Counted from the first letter of the stretch, positions 11,291 to 23,166 are shown. The stretch: DNA of 64,000 nucleotides from Sipunculus nudus (GCA_026874595.1 CM049317.1:69113118-69177117); one strand, 5' to 3'. Notes: a model not told the origin generated them from the sequence alone. Numbers and translations are program-made.

Positions 11291-11977
11291 ATTCACTTCT
11301 AGCTAATATTAAGTGTTTTACCCATCTAGTGAGTCCGTCTTCCATTGACTGCTTTTTAACAACTTTACTCAGCAGTGTCTGGATGGATTGTCATGAAATT
11401 TTGTACGTTCACATTCCATACTAGACCTGCATTAGTCCTTTCCCACAAACGACACCGAGTGTCCGGAACAAGTACGTGGACTACGAAAGATGTTTGGTCA
11501 TGTCTCAAATTTAATATAAAATTGAATGTTATCTAAAGGTGAGGTTACTGGAGCTAAACAAATGTAAACATTTAAATAATAAGCATATGTAAACTAAAAT
11601 AAAAATACACATGGTGATCTTAAATTTCCATTTTTTCTCGACTACATCACTGTTGCGCATGCTTGTTTGAAAAAACTGACGATTTTCTTATGACTGATGT
11701 TTAGAATTCATTAAAAGTGGGATAGCCAAAGTTTCATATGAACACATGGTAAAATAAATGAGTTCGCGAATACTGTTTTCGCAATGTAGACTGGGAATAG
11801 ACGCTTTCTTGTACCAAAGACTATCAGTGACCCCAGTTGCAGCTTCTAACAGAATACCGCATTCGAGACGTATTAGGAATATGTACGGACATTTGTTCAA
11901 ATGTACTAATAGCGGGTTTCGGTGTACGGTGAGAATAAAGTATACCGACAACCATATGCTGGCTGCAGAATTAAAGC
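11291..11977 (+). other. Intron, nothing recognised
   Basis: Unique-looking AT-rich sequence. Short frames on both strands lack support. Confidence 0.5.
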
Positions 11978-12098
11978 GTATTCGATTTGCCTGTAGTCTT
12001 GAAAATAGTATTCGATTTGCCTATAGTCTGGAAAATAGTATTCGATTTGCCTGTAGTCTGGAAAGTAGAATTTGTTTTGCCTGATGTCTGAAAAAAAG
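11978..12098. repeat. 30-bp minisatellite (4 units)
   Basis: Four copies of tattcgatttgcctgtagtc plus tggaaaatag, period exactly 30 bp (11981 to 12011). The last copy is diverged. The forward frame reads RFACSLENSI repeats, which I treat as coincidental. Confidence 0.9.
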
Positions 12099-12671
12099 TT
12101 TTGATTCTTGGGCTTTATTTTTGTATTCATTTCGGTTCCAGAAATCCATGTAAAGATTATCCTATAGAAACCGGATTTAAGTGCCGTGACTTCATTCTGG
12201 AACTTTAACCTCATTGTTTCCTCAGCTGTGTCCTGTCATTTACCAGGGTTAACATCGAACTTATTGAAATAAACGAGTTAAACTAAAGAACAATGACTTT
12301 ATGACGTATAACACAACAAAAGGTTACATACGGACAAAATGTTCAGTCTGGCCTTTATATATGTTTATTTGTTTGTGAAGAATTACAAAGAATAATTCTT
12401 AATCGGCATTATATGTGTTCTGAAAAAAAACCTCTTTTCTATTAAAATTAGTTACAATGAGTTAAAAACCTATTGCTGGTTAGAAACAAAGCTTTTTGAA
12501 ATAACATTATAGAGATTTTCTTATTTTTTCGAAAATATGCATATCAGGTAGTCCAAAGTGTAGCAGTTTTTTTTAACTATAGGGAAAAACGGAAACAAAG
12601 TCAAGTCGAACACGGGAGCCAGTCCGGGGAGTTTAGGATCTGTCGTTCTCATATTCTTCTTCTTTATCTAG

Positions 12672-12815
12672 CTTGGGCCGCCTGGGGAAGTTTCGGACAG
12701 TGCAGTGCAACTTGCGGAGGCGGTACCCAAATGAGAACCCGAGTTTGCAATGGTGGTAATAACTGTCCTGGCTCCTCAACTTCAACGCAACCATGCAACT
12801 CGCAAGCATGCCCAG
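12672..12815 (+). CDS. TSP1 domain exon 7
   Basis: Phase 1 to phase 1, 144 bp. Reads TWAAWGSFGQCSATCGGG, then TQMRTRVC, NGGNNCPGS and CNSQACP. WAAW and CSATCG are intact. The donor is CCAG/gtaagt, a perfect consensus. Confidence 0.93.
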
Positions 12816-13439
12816 GTAAGTTGCATGATGCGCAATATCAGCCATTTGTTCTTATTTTTGTTTAATTATAAAAGTTATGCTATTATATTTACAGTGATCA
12901 GTATAATTTTTATTGTTCTTGTGATTATCATATTTTTGTGGTTATTTTTATTTTCATCATTTTCTCTCTATATTATAACTATAATTTTGTTATTATTTCG
13001 TTATGCTATTTTATTTGTTATTATTACAGTTATAATAATAATATTTATCATCACTGTCACATTTGATTAAAGTATGGCTCCTTCACACTTATCATAATTT
13101 ACTAAATAATATTATTATTATTATGATTATTATTATTATCATATGTTATAATGCACCGATCGACATTTTATAACAATATATTCTATTATGGATGATATAA
13201 CATTTCACATATTTTGATTTTCTGCGTTATATTATATTGAATAGTACACTATTCTTCCATTTTATCGATTCTGAAAAGAAAGTATGACATGTTACCATTG
13301 GAAAGGTTTTTAATCATTATGTTTATCTATATATTATTATTATTATTATTATTATTATTATCATTATTATTATTATCATTATGATCAAAATAAGTATCAT
13401 AACCATAAATATTTTTATGATTATTATTATTATGATCAG
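12816..13439 (+). other. Intron rich in ATT/TTA low-complexity runs
   Basis: TTA-rich sequence with an (ATT)n run at about 13331-13380. It ends in gatcag at 13439, directly before a truncated TSP1 exon. Confidence 0.7.
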
Positions 13440-13511
13440 TTGCTACTTGGAGTAACTGGGCTCCCGGACCCTGTAGCGTAACATGTGGCACCGGGACCAG
13501 AACCTACACCA
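13440..13511 (+). pseudogene. Truncated TSP1 exon (N-terminal half only)
   Basis: After an acceptor-like gatcag, the phase-1 frame reads ATWSNWAPGPCSVTCGTG then TRTYT. This matches the first half of a TSP1 domain (WSNW, CSVTCG). Homology then stops and the frame runs to a stop codon. The second half, with Cys3-Cys6 and the usual CCAG/GT donor, is missing. A GT at 13512 (gtcttt, very poor donor) would give 72 bp and keep phase 1, so inclusion as a half-domain cannot be fully excluded. Most likely it is a dead exon that is skipped, because the flanking exons join in frame without it. Confidence 0.75.
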
Positions 13512-14030
13512 GTCTTTCTTTATTTAACCTAATAACCGGTTTATCTTTGCACACGTCAACGCAAAAGCCAAACAATATATGAAATATTTGGATAATCGAA
13601 GGTTTATCATAATTATATTTACTGAGAAATCCGCATTAACAATGACTTATCCAAGCCCTGGTGTATTTCAGAACAAAAACATTGTGCATATACAAATGAT
13701 ATATGGTGATAATTGATTAAGATTGTTGAATTAAATTAAATCTGCTGAAATAAATTGTAGATACCGTCACAACAATGATGATAGGTAAATTTGTCAAACT
13801 GCAATATTTTCAGACAGTTCGGCACCCAAGGAGAAAGGAGTAATATGAGATGAAAATAATCTTGGCAACAAGCAAATTTTTTTGTGGTTTGCTTCATATT
13901 CGGACCTTGAAATTCCGCAATATTTTTTTCCTCGTCAGGAAATCCTGCTCAAAGCATCGGGTTTTAAAAAAAATGAATTAATCTAATCATAATAAGGCTA
14001 AAAAAATACACATTATCTTTTACACTTTGT

Positions 14031-14060
14031 CATTCACAGAGAGGGTCGCGTGGCAGCCTG
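14031..14060 (+). other. Duplicate of a TSP1 exon start
   Basis: The sequence cattcacag/agagggtcgcgtggcagcctg closely copies the acceptor and first codons of the next real exon (cattcatag/agtggggcgcttggcagcct), about 70 bp upstream of it. It is followed by poly-T, not by domain sequence. It looks like a local duplication that left a decoy acceptor. Confidence 0.6.
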
Positions 14061-14110
14061 TTTTTTTTTTTGTGTTTTCATGAATTATCTGTTATATTTT
14101 TCATTCATAG

Positions 14111-14251
14111 AGTGGGGCGCTTGGCAGCCTATGGGAACATGCTCTGCTACATGCGGTGGGGGTGACCAGACATACCAGAGAACATGCCCTGTAGCCAACG
14201 CCTGTCTGGGCGGAGCATTCACCATCAGGAGATGTAACACTAATTCTTGTC
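14111..14251 (+). CDS. TSP1 domain exon 8
   Basis: Phase 1 to phase 1, 141 bp. Reads EWGAWQPMGTCSATCGGG, then DQTYQRTC, PVANACLGG and CNTNSC. WGAW and CSATCG are present. The acceptor is ttcatag and the donor TGTC/gtaagt. An acceptor decoy lies 70 bp upstream. Confidence 0.92.
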
Positions 14252-14808
14252 GTAAGTATATACTCCGCGAACTCACACACATATAGTTAAACCAGGAAAA
14301 CTCGGGGAAAAACTTTGAATTAGACCTTTGATAGATTAGACGCTCTGAAAAGCAATAAAACTCTTACGGGTGTTTAGGGATGTTCCGAAGCTATTAAGGT
14401 CCACACCAAACTAATCCTATCCGTTAAAACCCGCGTCTGTATTCTTATGATCACCTATAAAACCCATGACGCCGGCCATATTGGAATCAAGCCTTCTCGT
14501 GAAAAAAAAAATTATTCCTCGATAATTGTCAAATTAGCTTAAAGGAAAGACCGGCACATTTGGATTCTGGGTGAAAAATTATTCTATTTTAATGAGAATT
14601 ATTTCTTTGTGTCATTATGTTAAAAACTTTATTTTCAATCTGAGATACCTTTATCATTTACTAATTTTTATTTTTTTAAATGACGTTTTCCAATCTTCTG
14701 AAAACCAAGTAGTAAATTATTTCATGAAAAAAACACGAAAGTCTTAACACACGAAATATTCTGAATCCATAGCATATAACTTGGTCAAAAATGTATAGAT
14801 TGAACTGT
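14252..14808 (+). other. Intron, nothing recognised
   Basis: AT-rich sequence before a MITE-like element. Confidence 0.5.
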
Positions 14809-15311
14809 TTATAGTCGACCGGCCAACCCCATGAAATGTGCTTATTCAGGACTTTAGAGGGCAATGTTTGTTCATGGCTGGCAACCGTGCCAGAAAGTAT
14901 GACCATGGTCCAAGGTTTCAGAATCACCCGAGTGCCAAGGAGGCATTTGAGGTTCAAGATCACAGTTCAGGTCAAAAGATCAAATGTGGTCAAATTTTAT
15001 TTTCACCTATATTTAAAATAACCTAAATTTTAAGTAATAAAATGAGGTTGTACTGAGTTATGTTAATTTTTACTCATGGAACATATGCAATGAAAGGTTA
15101 ACAAAACAATATCAAACCATCATTTATGCCATCTCGCACATGACTGGAACCTCAAACCGAATGACACTGAAATGCGTTTTTCTATCACACATAAAACCTA
15201 ATATTTCAGGAGTAGGCTAATAGGCATTTATTTTCACAATAGCCTTCTTATACATCATACATTTCATGAGTAAAAATCAACATTTTTAGGGTCTTGGCCG
15301 GTCGACTATAA
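14809..15311. mobile_element. MITE-like element, about 500 bp
   Basis: Bounded by inverted copies of an 18-base end: ttatagtcgaccggccaa at 14809-14826 and its exact reverse complement at 15294-15311. The outermost TA could be a target-site duplication of Tc1/mariner type. No transposase frame is inside. It lies within the intron before TSP1 exon 9. Confidence 0.65.
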
Positions 15312-15739
15312 GTATGGTGTTTTACTTAACTGCGTCTCGTTAAGGACATTTTGAAGTAGCGTTGAACCTAGACCTGCCAGCCGTTAGTTATTGTGTTTTC
15401 CACTAAATTAATTTTAATGTCTCTGTAACGATAACCAAGGGATTCAATAGGAAGGAAAATAGGGAGTCCGGACTCTCAGGACAACTATTATGAGAGTCAC
15501 ATGAGAATTTAGAGCATCTTAAGTGACATGAATCAGTGACAAAGATTGAAGGATGGATTAAATTTTAGTATTATAAATCATCGTATCATCATCTGATTGT
15601 ATATCGTGTCATCATATGATTATTAGTTAAGGGTGAAATATAAGTAGGATCCGATGTCAGCGCAGTGTTAACACAATTGATTTGTTCGTTTGGGGTAGCT
15701 GAGTGTGTGTGTGTGTGGGGGGGGGGGAGGGGGGAAGCG

Positions 15740-16250
15740 GCTGCATGCCAACCAAATATCGATTTTCAGTTAACTGAAGACATTGATACAAGCTATAGCA
15801 TTCGGGTCAATTAAAGTACGAGCAGATGTGCACGCCATATCTAACAGTGCTTTTCATTTATATCTGCTTGTCCAACCGTCAGTTTCCCGATGCAAGACAA
15901 AAAAGTGACTTTTTCTGTTGGGAAAAACTTATAAATATTCCTTTTACGGTTGACGTCCGTGTATTCATGCTGGTTTTACTCGGCAATTTTGTTCTTTCCG
16001 TCCGTAATGACGCCTTGACAGCGGAAACTTCAGTAGAAAACTGCCCCAAACATCAGTTTCTTGCAGCAATGGTAACCACCACAAATTTTTCTAACAATCA
16101 TTTGTTTCATTGTACAGCCCTTAAAACACGACCATATTAGCCTCTGATGTCAAATACTACATGTGCTGGGTCTTTTGTTATGACTTGTGTCATAACTTAT
16201 AGGCCTGTATCAGAATATTTAAAAAAAGGCCCGAATGTCATGTTTTCATG
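15740..16250 (+). repeat. Dispersed repeat family A, copy 1
   Basis: Shares ordered blocks with three other places in the window: ccaa(c/a)ca-tcgattttca..taactgaagac, cgggtcaatt..gtgcacgc, aaaacacgaccatat..cctctgatgtcaaat, and aggcctgtat..catgg. A (GT)n-poly-G tract is just upstream (15702-15738) and a poly-G run follows (16254-16268). It resembles a non-autonomous element; no reading frame is supported. Confidence 0.55.
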
Positions 16251-16631
16251 GCCGGGGGGGGGGGGGGGCGCTAACTGTCACAAGGGAAGCTTCTCGGTCC
16301 AAGAGCCAGATGTTCGCGCGTCCAATTAGAAACACCGACTCCATAAATTAAACATTCGAAAGAAATTTCGACCGAAAGCCCTGCTAAACCCAGGAGTCAG
16401 GAACTCTAGTGAAGGCGGTTACTAATGCACTATAGCCAGAGAAACATTAATTAGCTATACCATTTACAGCAAGATGGCAGCATCTTCCTAGATGTTGGGA
16501 AAATCTTATTAGTTTTATTGACTTCTGCAGCCTACTTTCAATTGTTTATTCATCTTTGAATATTTAGGGAAAACAATGTTGGGTCTAATGTTGCAATGTG
16601 TATCTATGTAAGATCATATCTGGTGAATAAT

Positions 16632-18065
16632 TGTATCCGCGAAAACAGAGTTTTGCGGATACTATGTTTTCAGCTGCACGCCGCCGCCGCCGCCGCGGCG
16701 TAGGTTTCCGGAGAACTCCTCCGTAACCGCTGGGCGGAATTTTACGAAACCCGGGATTATGTTCGGGTCACATGTGAACTGCTGCGCCCCGATTTTGTTT
16801 TGACCTCTGACCTTTCCTCTGCGCTCTGCGTCCGTTTGTGCGTCTGTTTCCACACATAAACCCACATATCTCGGGAACCGTTTGACGGATCAGGAAATTT
16901 TTTTTGCACAAATGTAGCCCTTGGAGAGCTTTCTAACATACACAAAAAATGGTGGCGCCACCTGCAACCATGTTTGCACAGTGTCCATATGTTTGTCTGC
17001 CTTGGGTTAAAATCACTCATATCTCTGCAGTGACTTGACTAATTCACCTGAAATTTGGCATGCGTATACATCCTGGATAGCTTTTCTGATTTTGTGACAG
17101 GTGGCGCCACCTACATTCACGTTTACGCTGCAGACATCCAAGCTCATATCTCGGGAACCGTTTGACGGATCAGGAAATTTTTTTTGCACAAATGTAGCCC
17201 TTGGAGAGCTTTATAACATACACAAAAAATGGTGGCGCCACCTGCAACCATGTTTGCACAGTGTCCATCTGTTTGTCTGCCTTGGGTTAAAATCACTCAT
17301 ATCTCTGCAGTGACTTGACTAATTCACCTGAAATTCGGCATGCGTATACATCCTGGATAGCTTTTCTGATTTTATGACAGGTGGCGCCACCTACATTCAC
17401 GTTTACGCTGCAGACATCCAAGCTCATATCTCGGGAACCGTTTGACCGATCAGGAAAATTTTTTTGCACAAATGTAGCCCTTGGAGAGCTTTATAACATA
17501 CGCAAAACTGGTGGCGCCACATGCAGCCATTTTTGCACAGCTCCTGTCTGTTTGTCTGCCATGGGATAAAATCACTCATATCTCGGCAGTGGTTTGACAT
17601 ATCTGGCTAAAATTTTGCAGGTTTATACATCCCCGACAGCTCTCTTGATTTTATGATAGGTGGAGCCACCTGCATTCTAGTTTATGCAGCAGACATCCAA
17701 GATCATATCTTGGGAACCGTTTGACCGATTGGGCCAAAGTTTTGCATGTGTATAGTTCTCACATAGCTCTTTATCATACGCAAAACTGGTGCCGTCACCT
17801 GCAACCATTTTTGCTCAGCGTCCATCTGATTGTCTTCCACGGGCTAAAATCACTCATATACATGTAGTGGTTTGACTTATCTGCCTTAAATTTTGCATAT
17901 GTATACAACTGGGACGGCTTTCTGGATTTTGTGGTAGGGGGGGCAACCTTCATACACAATTTGGCTGCAGACATCCATGCTAATATGCAACACTTCACTC
18001 TATTTCCCCTTGCCACTTAATCCATGCCTCACTTCACCCTTTCCACTCTGATTTAGGCGGATACA
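16632..18065 (+). repeat. Tandem 280-bp repeat with palindromic flank (4 units)
   Basis: The block catatctcgggaaccgtttga starts at 16864, 17144, 17424 and (diverged) 17704, an exact 280-bp period. Units contain ggtggcgccacctgcaacca and caaatgtagcccttggagag. The last unit is the most diverged. Upstream is an inverted repeat gtatccgc...gcggatac (16632-16661) and a GCC run (16679-16698). GCGGATAC recurs near 18058, which may mark the other end of one element. Confidence 0.85.
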
Positions 18066-18437
18066 CGTAGTCGCTTGTCGACTACCCGTATTCTAGTTGT
18101 ATTCTGTTGTCATGTAAAATTCACCAAATGATGCTGTTTCAAGACGTCTTTTTGTAAGTCCGCCAAAATGTTGACTCTTTTTTTTCACTCCTTCCTTACA
18201 TCTGTTTGTGTGTTTGTCTTTTTGTTGTCAGCTTCATGATGCACACTCTACAGAACTGAATTTTACTTCATTATGCTGAAAAATGGAATATGCTCAGGGT
18301 TAAATGGACTCATTCGAGATTCAAAGGTCCGGTCTTAAATTTCAGTAACTGATTTCAAAGACAACATCAAGGCACACGTTTTCATGATTTATTTTTCTTT
18401 CCAAATGTTATATCTTATTGATGTTTCCCTCGTGTAG

Positions 18438-18584
18438 CACAACCTGTTTGGGCTAACTGGAATATCCCAGCATGTCCCGTAACATGTGGCGGTTCAAGAA
18501 TCCGGGTCACCAGAAGCTGTCTCTCAGGAAACTGCGTTGGCGCTACTTTCGAGGACAGGGACTGTAACACCAGCCCCTGCCCCG
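18438..18584 (+). CDS. TSP1 domain exon 9
   Basis: Phase 1 to phase 1, 147 bp. Reads PQPVWANWNIPACPVTCGGS, then RIRVTRSC, LSGNCVGATFEDRDC and NTSPCP. WANW and CPVTCG are present. The domain is very similar to exon 10 (same RIRVTRSC and FEDRDCNT), so these two are a local duplicate pair. The donor is CCCG/gtgagt. Confidence 0.92.
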
Positions 18585-18836
18585 GTGAGTGACATGAACA
18601 TCATACCTTTCATTGTTTCTATCTTAATTCATTCTCATTTTATCGGAATTTCATCTTTACAAACCTTAACCTAGCAAGCTGTATAACTACTATATCTTCT
18701 GTTTGTGTTCTTTAGTTTTAGTTTATTAGAAGTAAAGTAATTTAGTTTTATTAGGTTTATTCATACCCCCCATATGTAAAATGCAATATTGAATATATAG
18801 CATTTTCAAATCAGGAAAAGAATTCTAATGAACATT

Positions 18837-18858
18837 TGCGGCACGCTCCCTTGTCCCG
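18837..18858 (+). pseudogene. TSP1 exon tail relic
   Basis: tgcggcacgctcccttgtcc then cg/gtaagt reads CGTLPCP plus donor, matching the CNTSPCP-donor end of TSP1 exon 9, 270 bp downstream of it. The rest of the exon is gone. A consensus GTAAGT donor is retained. Confidence 0.5.
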
Positions 18859-19230
18859 GTAAGTAATAAACAATCATAAATATATTAAAGAATTTCTTTA
18901 TAGGCGTTGCTAGGTTGGCACCTTCCCTTCTGCATGTATCCCAGATGTAACCCTGGACCAGCCATCCCTTGTTTCAACACAAGGATTTCAAGGATTTTTT
19001 AAAATCAATATATAATTAAATGTTCCCTGATCATCATAAAATGAGTCATATAGGGTCCAATTTTACAGTTGAAGATTAAGGTCACCAAAAGCAGAGGCCG
19101 TTTAATATTAAGGTTGAGCCATTGAAAGTCGTTACCGAGTTTGTAACGTCAGACTTTAAAAGGAGAATTTTAATAGAATGTATAACAATATATTAATATA
19201 TATAATAGAAATATTATCAATAAATTATGA

Positions 19231-19232
<2 letters not shown>

Positions 19233-19274
<42 letters not shown>
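19233..19274. repeat. (AT)n microsatellite
   Basis: About 21 AT dinucleotides in the intron between TSP1 exons 9 and 10. Confidence 0.95.
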
Positions 19275-19276
<2 letters not shown>

Positions 19277-19374
19277 CATGAATATAACAGATTGTTTGCA
19301 ATCTAATACCAGTACGAGCTATATGTGTAACTCGATCGTTAAATTAAATCATTTACTCATGTAGAAATGTTTTT

Positions 19375-21254
19375 ATGCCCCCGCCACAAAGTGGCCGGGG
19401 CAGATAGTTTTACCCATGTCCGTCATTCCGTCATTCCGTCATTCTGTCATTCCGTCATTCCGTCATTCCGAAATCAAACAGTTGTACGGACTTTTTTTCG
19501 CAATGCCTGCAGATATTAGCCTGATTTTTGGTGTGTGGGCTGATAATGACCAGTTACAGATCGAGTTCGCGTTTCGTCCCGGTTGACCTACTTTTGACCG
19601 TTTTACGGCTCCTAACTTAGAAAATTTAATGAGAAATAGAAATTTTCATGACAAATACACATGTACGGACTTTTTTTTCGCAATGCCTGCAGATATTGGC
19701 CTGATTTTTGGTGTGTGGGCAGATAATGACCAGTTACTGATCGAGTCAGCGTTTCGTCCCGGTTGACCTATTTTTGACTGTTTTACGGCTCCTTAACTTA
19801 GAAAATTTCATGAAAAATAGAAATTTTCATGACAAATACACATGTACGGACGTTTTTTCCCAATGCCTGCAGATATTGGCCTGATTTTTAGTGTGTATGC
19901 ATATAATGACCAGTTACAGATCGAGTTCGCGTTTCGTCCCGGTTGACCTACTTTTGCCCGTTTTACGGCTCCTAAACTTAAAAAATTTCATGAAAAATAG
20001 AAATTTTCATGACAAATACACATGTACGGACTTTTTTTCACAATGCCTGCAGATATTGGCCTGATTTTAGGTGTGTGGGCAGATAATGACAAGTTTCAGA
20101 TCGAGTTCGCGTTTCGTCCCGGTTGACCTACTTTTGACTGTTTCACAGCTCCTAAACTTAGAAAAATTCATGAAAAATAGAAATTTTCATGACAAATACA
20201 CATGTACAGCCGTTTTTAGCCCTCAGCTCATAGGCTGATGGGCTATTGTCGTCACCCAAGCTGTCCATCTGTCCATCTGTCTGTCCGCTGTCTGTCCGTC
20301 CGTCCGTCTGTTCTGCGTCTGTTATCTTTTACCTTGTGAGCGGGATATCTCTAAAAGGATTCACCGTTGGAATTTTATTTCATCAGTGAAGATGTATATC
20401 GATAAAATCTCGGTCAAGTTCGAAGATGGGTGACCTTGACCCATTTTTCTTCATTTTAGAGCTGATTATAGAAAAACACTCAGAAGTTTATATCTCAAGG
20501 AACCATTGTGTGGATTTTCACAAAACTTACTATGATCATTGGGACTGATGGTCTGTATGTGCTGCACAATTTTGGTGGCGCCACCTGCAATTTCTGATTT
20601 TTTAATGAAATTTTATCGGATTTTTTCAATTTTGGCCTTTTGTGCAGGATATCTCCAAAGGTATTCAACACAGGAACTTCATTTCTTCAGTGCTTTTGCA
20701 TTATATTTACAAAATCTTGGTCAAGTTCAAAGATGGGTGATCTTGACCTACTTTTCAAGGTCACAGAGCTTAGTATAGAAAAAAACTTAGGAGCTTATTT
20801 CTCAGGAAGCATTTGGTGGATTGTTATGAAACATGGTATATACCTCTCCAGTTTAAATTTATAAATGATTATCAACTTTTGCTAATATTCTAGTTTCGCA
20901 ATGCAATGCTTACAGATACTGGCCTAATGTTTGGTCTGTGGGCGCATAATGACCACTTACAGATCGAATTCGTGTTTCGTCCCATTAACCTATTTTTCAC
21001 CATATGACAGATCCTGAACATAGAAAATTTCATGAAAGACAGAAATTTTCATGAAAAATGCACATATATGGACTTTTTTCACAATGCCTGCAGATACTGG
21101 CCTGATTTTTGGTGTGTTGCTTGATAAAGACCCTTTACAGATCGAGTTTGCATTTTGCTCTTGTTGACCTACTTTTGACCATACAACACTTCCTGAACTT
21201 AAAAAAATTTACAAAATTTAACAAATGTTTCTAATTTGCCCCATGCGGGGGCAT
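19375..21254. mobile_element. Non-autonomous repeat with 180-bp internal units and inverted ends
   Basis: The left end atgcccccgc (19375-19384) and right end gcgggggcat (21245-21254) are exact inverted copies. Near the left end is a CATTCCGT 9-mer run. Inside are about 180-bp tandem units (tgtacgga at 19483, 19662, 19843, 20023; a diverged copy at 20203), each with gcaatgcctgcagatattgg, agatcgagttcgcgtttcgt and cccggttgacctac. Two further diverged units lie at about 20893-21240, after an inserted element. Confidence 0.75.
20218..20890 (+). mobile_element. Second repeat nested in the 180-bp-unit element
   Basis: Interrupts a 180-bp unit. It starts tagccctcagctcataggct then gatgggcta, an inverted repeat at its own 5' end, followed by a gtccgtccgtctgt run. 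It contains two diverged internal units about 307 bp apart (ggtcaagttcgaagatgggt at 20412, similar at 20719). The host repeat resumes near 20893, so this insertion is younger. Confidence 0.65.
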
Positions 21255-21430
21255 TCGTGTCGTTCCGACACATCTAGTTTTAGCCTGTGAATATAACTAG
21301 ACTTCATTTTTAATGTGCACAGATCCAGAATAACGAATGCACGTATTCCATTTCTGTTCTACCATCTTGTAATTACTTATGTCTCGGATTAAGTATCGGT
21401 GTCCGAGAGTCTCCGTATTTCCGGAAAATG

Positions 21431-21500
21431 CTGCTCCCAAATTCGAACCCACTTTTCCCAGTGCAGTAATCAGGCACTCTTACCACTCGACCACAGGGAC
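21431..21500 (-). repeat. tRNA-derived SINE head
   Basis: The reverse strand reads gtccctgtggtcgagtggta, agagtgcctg ... and gtgggttcgaatttgggagc. The TGGTCGAGTGG A-box and GGTTCGAAT B-box spacing is that of a tRNA-like Pol III promoter. The two acceptor-arm halves do not pair well, so a functional tRNA is unlikely. Confidence 0.5.
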
Positions 21501-23166
21501 ATACATATCTTGTGCTAGTCAAGTTCAGAGTAAAATAAAATTATGGTTTATTCATGATAAGTGTAGGTCCTGCCACCTGCAACATTTCTAAAGAAGGAAC
21601 TAATTTATGTTCCCAATCCAGAAGGAGGCCAGGCTGAAGGTTAAATGTTTTTTGCATATGCTATTCACTTCGTGACGCTGTTGTTAAATCAATTTATTGT
21701 TAAATTAATTAATTTAATTTGCAGTGTATTTAACTGTTTGCTTGTGTACCTATTCTTCTGTGTTTTCATTCTGAAAACACAAATATTCCGCAGTTTATCG
21801 GTTTGTATCAACGCCAGTTTAAGTTAATGTCCGTACATACAAGTTAACTCCTTGTATCATCAAACAATCGGAAACTGCAACATAAGGCTGCACCGCAATG
21901 AAATACTGCCTTATAAATACCCTCCAAGAGGGAGGCTTTCGGGAAAAATACATCTAATTCTAATATTTCCATGTGTATGCTATAATATCGTATTTACTGT
22001 AACCTATCATACATGAGAATATCCCGTCAATCACTGTATTCGTGAATATATTTCTACAATCTAACACCTGTAAATATTAAATGAAATAACTCAGCTATAC
22101 CATTTCAGACATATAAAATAAAAAAAAAAAAAGGTGAGTCAAAAAAAATGTTCAACGTAATCAGCGCTCCAAGTTTTCATGTTTTAATTGTTTTTCTGTA
22201 GGTGAAGTCCATTCCCTTGGTAATGTTATCAATATGTGTTATCGCACAAATACACTAACATTATTTGAAAAAATTATGGAAAAAGAATTATTTTTTTAAA
22301 GGTGAGATGACAAAAGTCCACGTATCGTTTCCTGACTGATAAACTAACAAAAAAGGCCCGCTCGCACCTAACATGTTGTTCCTATTGTCCGGAGCGACCT
22401 CCAAGTAGGGTCAAGATTTATTGGGACAAATGTAAGCCCCGCTCCTGTCCATGCACACGGAAATTTCCCATACAGGGTCAAAATCGTTTGTGTCATGTGA
22501 ATACACCATGCAGACTTAAATATAATGTAAGCGTGCTTGACCCGAATTAGTGACCCAGTTCAATGGTCATTAATGTGAACAACACGTGACTCTCGATCCA
22601 TTGGCCCTCTCTTTTATCTCTGGATGATAACATTGCTAATTCATACATCTTCAACAATTCTAGAAACAAGTGTATCACGTAAAGTCATCAAGCGAGCACG
22701 GGCATTAGATTCTGATTATATTTACAATGATGCGTCAAGGACATTACGCCTCAAAATAGATCCACAGATTTGGTAAAGAATAAAATCAGTTTCACGGACA
22801 AATCCTTCATATTTCTTATATTTGGAATTGATGTGGTTGATACATGGTCTATATTTGCTCTATTTATACTCAAACGGTTAAGTATCCGATTCCTTGGCGA
22901 AATAGCTCGATCTCGGCGTAAAATCGTGCTGAGTGCAGAAATGTCTGTAGGAGGTTTACCCTTGACATGTAAAGAAAAATTTTCCGTGTGGAGAATTAGT
23001 CCGTAGAACATATTTTTGTATGTGGCCTTATTTGGACATTTCAACAGCTTCCCGATCTTGCAGTTCAGTCCTTGATTCCGAAGAAGTCATAGAGGTCACG
23101 TGTTTCTTTCACCTAATTTCATGTGCGTTTCTTTCACCTTATTTACTGTGTGTTTCTTTTACTTAG
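21501..23166 (+). other. Intron, nothing recognised
   Basis: AT-rich sequence with a poly-A run near 22120-22132. Opposing frames at about 22751-23044 have no domain or splice support. The acceptor acttag is at 23166. Confidence 0.5.

Noticed and set aside
21431-21500. Functional tRNA gene
   Set aside because: A- and B-box are present, but the acceptor-stem halves do not pair well and the element sits among repeats, so a SINE head is more likely.
22751-23044. Opposing 97- and 78-codon frames
   Set aside because: They overlap each other, have no recognisable domain and lie within an intron.
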